Source: Caldilineaceae bacterium (GTDB taxonomy: Bacteria > Chloroflexota > Anaerolineae > Caldilineales > Caldilineaceae). From it: a DNA stretch of 7,801 nt. Shown here one piece after another: positions 1-6,800 of the stretch (the first letter of the stretch is position 1; each line of letters starts with the position of its first letter). The stretch lies in NCBI GenBank assembly GCA_015494005.1, contig WGCB01000727.1, forward strand, positions 1 through 7,801, written 5' to 3'. The notes beneath the pieces are model-generated. The model worked only from the letters and a program-made list of their open reading frames with translations, ran no database searches and was not told where the DNA came from. The translations under genes were made by a program, and so were the position numbers.

Positions 1-151
1 GGCAGGCGGACGGCGCCGAGCTCACCTTCGGCCCCCGGGCCGTGCCCTTCACCGTGGCCTACAACCCGGCCAACCGCAAGCTCTACGCCGTCTTCATCGC
101 CGAGGACGGCCACTGGTACGTGCGCATCTGGCGCAAGGAGAGCGCCCACCA
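1..151. repeat. Terminal direct repeat, left copy
   Basis: Bases 1-151 match 7651-7801 at every position, in the same orientation. The repeat begins and ends exactly at the window edges, which is typical of the overlap left when an assembler walks around a circle or a repeat loop. It lies within propeller blades 4 and 5, and it keeps the reading frame because the 7,650-bp unit is divisible by three. Confidence 0.97.
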
Positions 152-431
152 ACTCACCGAGCTGGCCACCGTCCGGGTGGGGGACGGCGGCCCCAACAGC
201 AGCCCGGACGTGGGCGGCACCGGCCTGGTGGTCAATCCGGTCACCGGCAACGTCTTCAACGCCGACACCGCCGACGGCACCGTGACCGTCATCGCCGGCG
301 GCAGCGACCAGGTCATCGCCACGGTGCCTGTGGGCGAGGATCCCTTCACCGTCACCGTGGATCCGGAGGCCGGCCGGGTCATCGTGGCCCTGCGCCGAGT
401 GGATCGCCTGGTTTTCCTCTCCGCTTTCTAG
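1..431 (+). CDS. C-terminal end of giant surface protein (YVTN-like beta-propeller, blades 4 to 7), 5'-truncated by window edge
   Basis: The frame is open from the left edge (first full codon at base 3) to a TAG at 429-431, giving 142 residues. Blade-like units are visible: the end of one ending ELTFG, one starting near PRAVPFTV, one starting near DGGPNSSPDVGG, and a last one from EDPFTVTVDP to the terminal RLVFLSAF. 'NPVTGNVFNADTADGTVTVI' resembles the YVTN-family consensus in which an Asn-Pro turn precedes a Tyr-Val-x-Asn strand. The ATG at 42 is internal to the fold and is unlikely to be a real start. Bases 1-151 are identical to 7651-7801 and in the same phase, so this is either the missing end of the gene at 732-7801 or the end of an upstream paralogue with the same tail. 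The protein stops just after the last strand, with no LPXTG, PEP-CTERM or membrane segment. Such propellers usually act in binding; the ligand is unknown. Confidence 0.85.
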   Translation, partial: QADGAELTFGPRAVPFTVAYNPANRKLYAVFIAEDGHWYVRIWRKESAHQLTELATVRVGDGGPNSSPDVGGTGLVVNPVTGNVFNADTADGTVTVIAGGSDQVIATVPVGEDPFTVTVDPEAGRVIVALRRVDRLVFLSAF

Positions 432-502
432 ATGTCCGCGTCCTGGATGTCCACTCTCTAGATACCGAGGACGTGGATCGGGATCAAAGAAACTGGCCGA
501 AC

Positions 503-544
503 CGAGGGAAGGATGGTCTGTGTTGCCAGACCATCCTTCCCTCG
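503..544 (+). terminator. Perfect 18-bp stem-loop downstream of the giant gene's stop
   Basis: CGAGGGAAGGATGGTCTG (503-520) pairs without mismatch with 527-544 across a six-base loop, TGTTGC. It lies 72 nt after the TAG at 429-431 and well before the next start, the usual place for a transcription terminator. No T-run follows it on either strand, so it is not a classical Rho-independent terminator. It could be a U-tract-less terminator, an mRNA 3'-end stabiliser or a dyad for a DNA-binding protein. The stem has 11 G/C pairs of 18. Confidence 0.6.
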
Positions 545-627
545 CGTAGCAGCCTCTCGAACCTACGAGAAAACAACGAATGCGCATTAAACACTAGGAC
601 TTGCGTGGGCTGGATGGAGGCCAAAGA

Positions 628-646
628 GCTCCCCATAATGGGGGGC
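628..646 (+). promoter_or_regulatory. Leader hairpin GCTCCCC-ATAAT-GGGGGGC enclosing a CATAAT box
   Basis: Seven base pairs (one G-U) close a five-base AT loop. The loop region also reads CATAAT (634-639), which resembles a -10 hexamer, but the hexamer 17 bp upstream (TGGATG, 611-616) is a poor -35. It may be a promoter element, a 5'-leader structure about 85 nt before the GTG start, or chance pairing of a C-run and a G-run. Confidence 0.25.
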
Positions 647-716
647 ACACATTGGCACTTTCGTACCGTTTTGCCCAAGAAAAACCACTATGCAGAACGG
701 AGGACCAAGCCCTATC

Positions 717-722
717 GAGGAG
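717..722 (+). promoter_or_regulatory. Ribosome-binding site GAGGAG deciding the GTG start at 732
   Basis: GAGGAG complements the anti-Shine-Dalgarno core and sits 9 nt before GTG 732. The competing ATG at 690 is preceded by an A-rich stretch with no GGAG-like core. Starting at 732 puts RRSRY directly at the N-terminus as the positive n-region of the signal peptide. Confidence 0.6.
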
Positions 723-731
723 AAATTCCAG

Positions 732-833
732 GTGCGGCGATCCAGGTACATTCTCAGCTATCTATTGCGAATCTTGGTCATCGGACTGGGGCTTCCCCTG
801 GCCCTGATCCATGGCACAGTCCCGGCCTTCGCG
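732..833 (+). other. Sec-type signal peptide of the giant protein
   Basis: Residues 1-34 have a basic n-region (RRSRY, with Arg13), a hydrophobic core from about Ile14 to Ile26 (ILVIGLGLPLALI) and an Ala-Phe-Ala cleavage site at 32-34 before Asp-Pro-Pro. There is no lipobox Cys and no clear twin-arginine consensus, so this is most simply signal peptidase I export through Sec. Confidence 0.8.
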
Positions 834-3800
834 GATCCGCCGGTCTTCAGCGGGGATGCGGAGGCCGACTTCACGGATTCCGCCGTGATCGTCATCGACG
901 ACCCCTGGGCCTACGACGTCACCATGCACGCGAACTACGGGGCCGGCGCGGTCAGCGGCGTGGACATGAAGGACACTCGGCTCTACTACGACGCGGCCAC
1001 AGACACCATGTACGTGGGCATCAACACCTACGGCATCGCCGGGGACGTGGACGGGGACGGGGATCCCGGGGGCACCAGCACCGCCCTGGCCGATTTCGGC
1101 GGCACGGACTTCGCCGATTTCGCCAGTGCCGAGGGGTTCGCCATCCTCCTGGATGTGGACGAGGATGGCACGTTCGACGTGGTGGCTGGTGTCTCCGACG
1201 CCACGGACATCAACGGTTTTTCGGTGAACGTCTTCGACACGGTGAACGGCTCGGTCTACTCGCCCAGCCGGGCCAGTGGCTTCGGCCAGGCCCTGCCCCA
1301 GCACACCGGCACCCTCTTCGCCAGCCCCAGCGCTTCCCAGCCGGACATCGAGTTCACCATCACCAACTTCTCCAGCCTGCCCACCTCCTCGGGCAACGAC
1401 AGCTCCCTCTCCTTCGGCATCAACGTCTTCATGGGCTCCAACGCGGACGCCAACATCGGCGATGACTTCCTGCCCGGCGCCGGCTCCACAGTGACCGTGC
1501 CCTTCGCCTCCATCGGCGACTACGCCTGGAACGACACGGATCTGGACGGCATCCAGGACCCGGGCGAGGCAGGCCTGGCCGGAGTGACGGTGAACGCCTA
1601 CACGGCCCTGAGCGACACCCTGGTGCTCAGCACCACCACGGATACGGATGGTTCCTTCGAGCTCATCCTCCTGGCCGACGACTACTACCTGGAGTTCATC
1701 CCGCCTGCCGGCTACGCGCTGACCTCACCGGACCAGGGCGGAGACGACAGCCTGGATTCGGACCCGGACCCGAACACGGGCAAGACCATCACCACCACCC
1801 TCTCGGCCAGCGAATCGGACAGCAGCTGGGACGCAGGTTTCTTCCCCTACGCCACCATCGGCGACTGGGTCTGGAACGACACGGACGGGGACGGGGTGCA
1901 GGATCCTGGTGAACCGGGCATCAACGGAGTGACGGTGGAGCTCTACCAGGACGTGGATGGGGACGGTCAGGCCGAACCCGGCGGAGACGACGGCTCGCCT
2001 CTGGCCACCACCGTCACCGCGGACAGCGGCGGCTCCCCGGGCTACTACCAGTTCAGCATCCTCCGGCCGGGGGATTACTTCGTGCGCTTCGTGCAGACGG
2101 GCTACACGGTCTCGCCCCAGGACCAGGCGGGGGATAGCCTGGACTCGGACGCCGACCCCAGCAGCGGGCTCACCGCGGTCACCCAGCTGAGCCTGGGCGA
2201 GACGGACACCAGCTGGGACATGGGCGTCTACCAGGCTGTCACCATCGGCGACTGGGTCTGGTTCGACGAGGACAAGGACGGCCTCCAGGACGGGGGCGAG
2301 ACGGGCCTCCAGGGCATCGGCTTGGTCCTCACCCGATCCACGGGCCAGACCTTCACCGCCACCTCCACGGTGACGGGCTACTACACCTTCGCCGGCCTGC
2401 CCGAGGACACCTACACGGTCACCGTGGACAGCGGCACTGTGCCCTTCGGCTACTTCCTGACCACAGCGGAGACCCTGGTGGTCACCCCCACAGCGGGCTC
2501 GGCCATCACCACCGCGGATTTCGGCTTCAAGTTGGAAAAGGCGGACCTCCAGCTCACGGTGATGGACACGCCGGACCCGGTGGTGGCGGGGAGCCCCCTG
2601 ACCTACACCCTGACCGTCACTAACACCGGCCCCACCGAGGCGGTCAACGTGCTGGTGACGGACACTTTGCCAACGGGTGTCACCTTCGTGTCCGCCTCGC
2701 CAGCCCAGGACACAGGGCCGAGCCCCCTGGTCTGGAACCTGGGCACCCTGGCCGTGGACGGGAGCGCGACCTTCACCGTGGCGGTCAGCGTGGATGGGAG
2801 CACCATGGGGACCCTCACCAGCCTGGTGGAGGCGACCAGCGATACGCCGGACCCGGACACGAGCAACAACCGTGTGAATGCGAGCACCCTGGCCCTCATG
2901 CCGCCAGTGGCCAACGACGACAGCGCCAAGGTGCTGACCGACACCCCGACCACGGTGACGGTCACCGCCAACGACACGGACGCGGACGGCGCCATTGTGC
3001 CCTCCAGCCTGGTCACTGTCACCAACCCGGCCCACGGATCCGCCACACCCCAGGCCGACGGCTCCCTGATCTACACCCCCGCCAGCGGCTACTTCGGCCC
3101 GGACAGCCTGAGCTACCGAGTCTGTGACAACGATGGCCTCTGTGACACGGCCACCGTGACCTTGGACGTCCAGTCGCCCCCCGCCGCCCAGGACGACGCG
3201 ACGTCCACGCCCCGGGAGACAACCGTCACCGTGAATGTGCTGGCCAACGACTCCGATGCGGACGGGAGCCTGGACGCCAGCAGTCTGGGCATCAGCAGCG
3301 GACCCAGCCACGGCGCTGCCAGCTCGGACCTGGCCGGGAGCATCACCTACACCCCCACAGTCGGCTACTTCGGTCCGGACTCCATCACCTACCAGATCTG
3401 TGACGACGAGAGCAACTGCAGCACAGCCACCCTGGCCATCACCGTGCTCGATCCACCGGTGGCCAACGACGACAGCTCAACCACCCAGGTGGACACGCCC
3501 CTGGACGTGGCTGTTCTGGCCAACGACACGGACGCGGACGGGACCCTGGTGGCCTCGACGGTGGTCACGGTGACGGGCCCCAGCCACGGTGCGGTCAACG
3601 TGAACGTGGACGGTTCCATCCGCTACACGCCCACGACCGGCTACTACGGGCTGGACAGCTTCGGCTACCGGGTCTGCGACAACGACAGCCTCTGCGACAC
3701 GGCCACCGTCACCGTGGACGTGCTCTCGCCCCCCACCGCGGCAGTGGACACGGCTACCACGGCCCAGGAAGCATCGGTGACCATCGACGTGCTGGCTAAC

Positions 3801-6800
3801 GACTCGGACCTGGACGGCGCCATCGTGCCCTCCAGCCTGGTCACCGTGACCAACCCCATGAGCGGCGTGGTCTCCGTGGTCAGCGGCCAGCTGATCTACA
3901 CGCCCACGGTGGGCGCCTACGGCCTGGACAGCTTCGACTACCAGGTCTGCGACGACGAGGCCCTGTGCGACACGGCCACCGTCACCGTCACCGTGCTGGC
4001 CCGACCGGTGGCTGCAGACGATAGCGCCTCCACCCCTCACCGCACGGCCGTCACCGTGGACGTGTTGGCCAACGACTCGGACCCGGACGGCACCATCGAC
4101 GCCACCTCGGTCACCACCACGACCAGCCCCCTGAACGGCAGCGTGGCCATCGATCCGGTCACCGGGGTGATCACCTACACGCCGAACAACAACTTCGTGG
4201 GGGTGGACAACTTCACCTACCAGGTCTGCGACAACGACGGCCTCTGCGACACCGCCCAGGTGAATGTGAGCGTCTTCACTCCGCCCACGGCCGCGGACGA
4301 TTCGGCCTACACCCAGCAGGATGTGGCCGTCACCATCGATGTGCTCCTCAACGACGAGGATTTCGACGGCACCCTGGACCCCAGCAGCGTGGTGACGGTG
4401 ACCAACCCGGCCCAGGGATCGGTGAGCATCAACGGCGCCACCGGCGAGATTACCTACACGCCAGCTGCGGGATGGACTGGCACAGACAGCTTCGACTACC
4501 AGGTCTGCGACAACGACGGCCTCTGTGACACCGCCACGGTCAACGTGCTGGTCAGCGTGGAAGCCCCGCCGGAAGCGGTGGACGACCAGGCCACCACCGT
4601 GATGAACAACGCTGTCAGCCTGCAGCCCGCGGCCAACGACAACCCCGGGGACGGCACCATCGACGTCACCACCCTGGTGACCGTCACCGCCCCATCCCAC
4701 GGCGTAGCCACCATCGAGAGCGCCACGGGCACGGTCACCTACACGCCCACGACCGGTTTCTATGGTAGCGACTCCTTCGGCTACCAGATCTGCGACAGCA
4801 ACAACCTGTGCGACATCGGCGTGGTGGATCTGACGGTCTGGGCTCCACCGGTGGCCAGCGACGACAGCGCCAGCCTGGGCAAGAACACCTCCCTGGCCGT
4901 GGACGTGTTGGCCAATGACTCGGACCCAGACGGCTCCTTGGACGCCAGCAGCGTGGTGACCACGACCAGCCCCGGCCAGGGCAGCATCGGTATCGATCCA
5001 GCCACCGGGATGATCACCTACACGCCCACGGCCGGCTGGATCGGCACGGATAGCTTCGGCTACCAGGTTTGCGACAATAACGGCCTCTGCGACACGGCGG
5101 CCGTGACGTTGACGGTCACCAACGACCCGCCCAGCTTCACCAGCACGCCCGTCACCTCCGTGGACGAGGGCACGGCCTACACCAACACCGCCACGGCCAC
5201 GGACCCGGACGCAGGCGAGGTGCTTACCCTCACCGTGAGCGGTCTGCCCGCCTGGCTCGCCTTCTCCGACCACGGCGACGGCACTGCCACCCTCTCCGGC
5301 ACGCCCGCCAACGCCGATGTGGGCAGCTACGCCCTGGTCCTCACCGTCACCGACGCTTCCGGAGCCACCGCCACCCAGGCCTTCACCCTGGAGGTGCGGG
5401 ACGTGAACGTGGCGCCGGTCTTCATCAGCGCGCCGGTGACGGAGGTGACCGAGGACATCACATACACCTATGCCATCACGGTGACAGATGTGGATCCTGG
5501 CGAAGTGCTGACCATCACCGCGCCGACTTTGCCGGGCTGGCTCACCTTGACGGACCACGGGGACGGCACGGCCAGCCTGGCTGGCACCCCCACCAACGAC
5601 CAGGTGGGCGACCATGCGGTCCACCTGCTGGTGACGGACCGGGAGGGCGCCACGGACGCCCAGCTCTTCACCGTCACGGTCCACAACGTGAACGACCCAC
5701 CGACCTTCACCACCACGCCGGTCACTTCCGTGGACGAGGACAGCGCCTACAGCTACACCGCCGCGGCCCAGGACGTGGACGCGGGCGATGTCATCACCCT
5801 CACCGGGCCGAGCCTGCCCGGCTGGATCACCCTGACGGACAACGGCAACGGCTCCGTGACCCTGAGCGGGACTCCCACCAACGACCAGGTGGGGGTCTAC
5901 ACCGTGACCTTGCGGGTGGAGGATTCCCAGGGCGCCAGCGACGAGCAGAACTTCGCCCTGACGGTGGTCAACGTGAACGACCCGCCCACCATCACCAACA
6001 CACCGCCGCCTGTGGCCACGGAAGGGACGCCCTACACCCACACCGTCACCACCGCGGACGTGGACGCGGGTGACACGGTGCGCATCCAGGGTGTGGTGCT
6101 GCCGGGCTGGCTCACCTTGACGGATCACGGGGATGGCACGGCGACGCTGGCCGGCACCCCGGGCAACGAGGACGTGGGGACCAACGGCCTGCTGCTCCAG
6201 GCGGAGGACCAAGCCGGGGCCACCGATGTCCAGGGCGTGGTGATCACGGTGCACAACGTGAACTCGCCGCCCTTCTTCACCTCTTCGCCGGTCACCAGCG
6301 CCGCCACCGGCACCCCGTACAGCTACACGGTCGCGGCCAGTGATGTGGATCCCGGGGACAGCCTGACCATCAGCGGGGTGCACTTGCCGGGCTGGCTCAC
6401 CTTGACGGATCACGGGGACGGCACGGCCAGCCTCGACGGCGTGCCTGGATCCGGCGATGTGGGTGACCACGGGGTGACGCTGCTCGTGCAGGACAGCGCG
6501 GGAGCCCAGGCCACCCAGGCCTTCACCGTCACCGTGCAGCTGGGGGCCACACCGACCCCCACGGCTACGCCCACCTCCACGCCCGCGCCGACTTCCACAC
6601 CCACGCCAGTGCCCACGCCCACCCCGACTCCCACGGTGGCGCCCACCGTGCCGGTCACCGGCATGGCCCAGATCAGCAAAGTGCTGGAGGCAGCCGACGG
6701 CGCTCTCCTGATGCCAGGGGACACGCTGACCTTCGTCATCGCGGTGACCAACACCTCGGGCCATGTCTTCACCCAGGTGATGGTCATGGACCTCTTCGAC

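Larger units (their letters stand above)
432..731. other. Intergenic region, the only non-coding stretch
   Basis: About 300 bp separate the stop at 431 from the preferred start at 732. Base composition is visibly less GC-rich than the flanking gene, particularly at 560-700. It holds the strong stem-loop at 503-544, a small hairpin at 555-570 (TCTCG/CGAGA), a G/C-rich hairpin at 628-646 and the GAGGAG site. Any promoter for the giant gene should lie between 545 and 690, but I see no convincing -35/-10 pair. No tRNA, origin iterons or plausible small gene was recognised. Confidence 0.7.

Noticed and set aside
427..463. Two TCTAGAT copies and two GATGTCC copies after the stop, with a nine-codon in-frame extension to a second TAG (459-461)
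   Set aside because: Too short to support readthrough or a binding site; no stimulatory structure or conservation can be judged. Probably a minor local duplication.
555..570. Small hairpin TCTCG-AACCTA-CGAGA
   Set aside because: A five-pair stem occurs easily by chance and has no supporting context beyond lying near the stronger stem-loop.
601..639. TTGCGT (601-606) and CATAAT (634-639) as a sigma-70 promoter
   Set aside because: The spacer is 27 bp, far from 16-18. At the right spacing only TGGATG is available, a weak match.
652..674. TTGGCAC...TTGC, resembling a sigma-54 promoter
   Set aside because: The GG and GC elements are 19 nt apart instead of the required 12, and no -10 box follows TTGGCA at sigma-70 spacing.
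473..1465. Plus-strand open frame of about 330 codons overlapping the start of the giant gene
   Set aside because: It runs through the stem-loop and then out of frame across the signal peptide and N-terminal domain; the product is Arg/His/Gly-rich with no recognisable feature.
1957..3573. Short plus-strand frames at 1957-2190, 2677-2877 and 3235-3573, plus 1276-1494 and 7186-7503
   Set aside because: All are in the +1-shifted frame inside the giant gene, with Pro/Thr/Arg/Ser-rich products typical of frame shadows in GC-rich DNA.
2901..6542. Regularly spaced repeats as a possible CRISPR array or satellite DNA
   Set aside because: The 273-285 bp periods are coding repeats in one frame with diverged sequence and recognisable Ig-like motifs; there are no short identical repeats with unique spacers.
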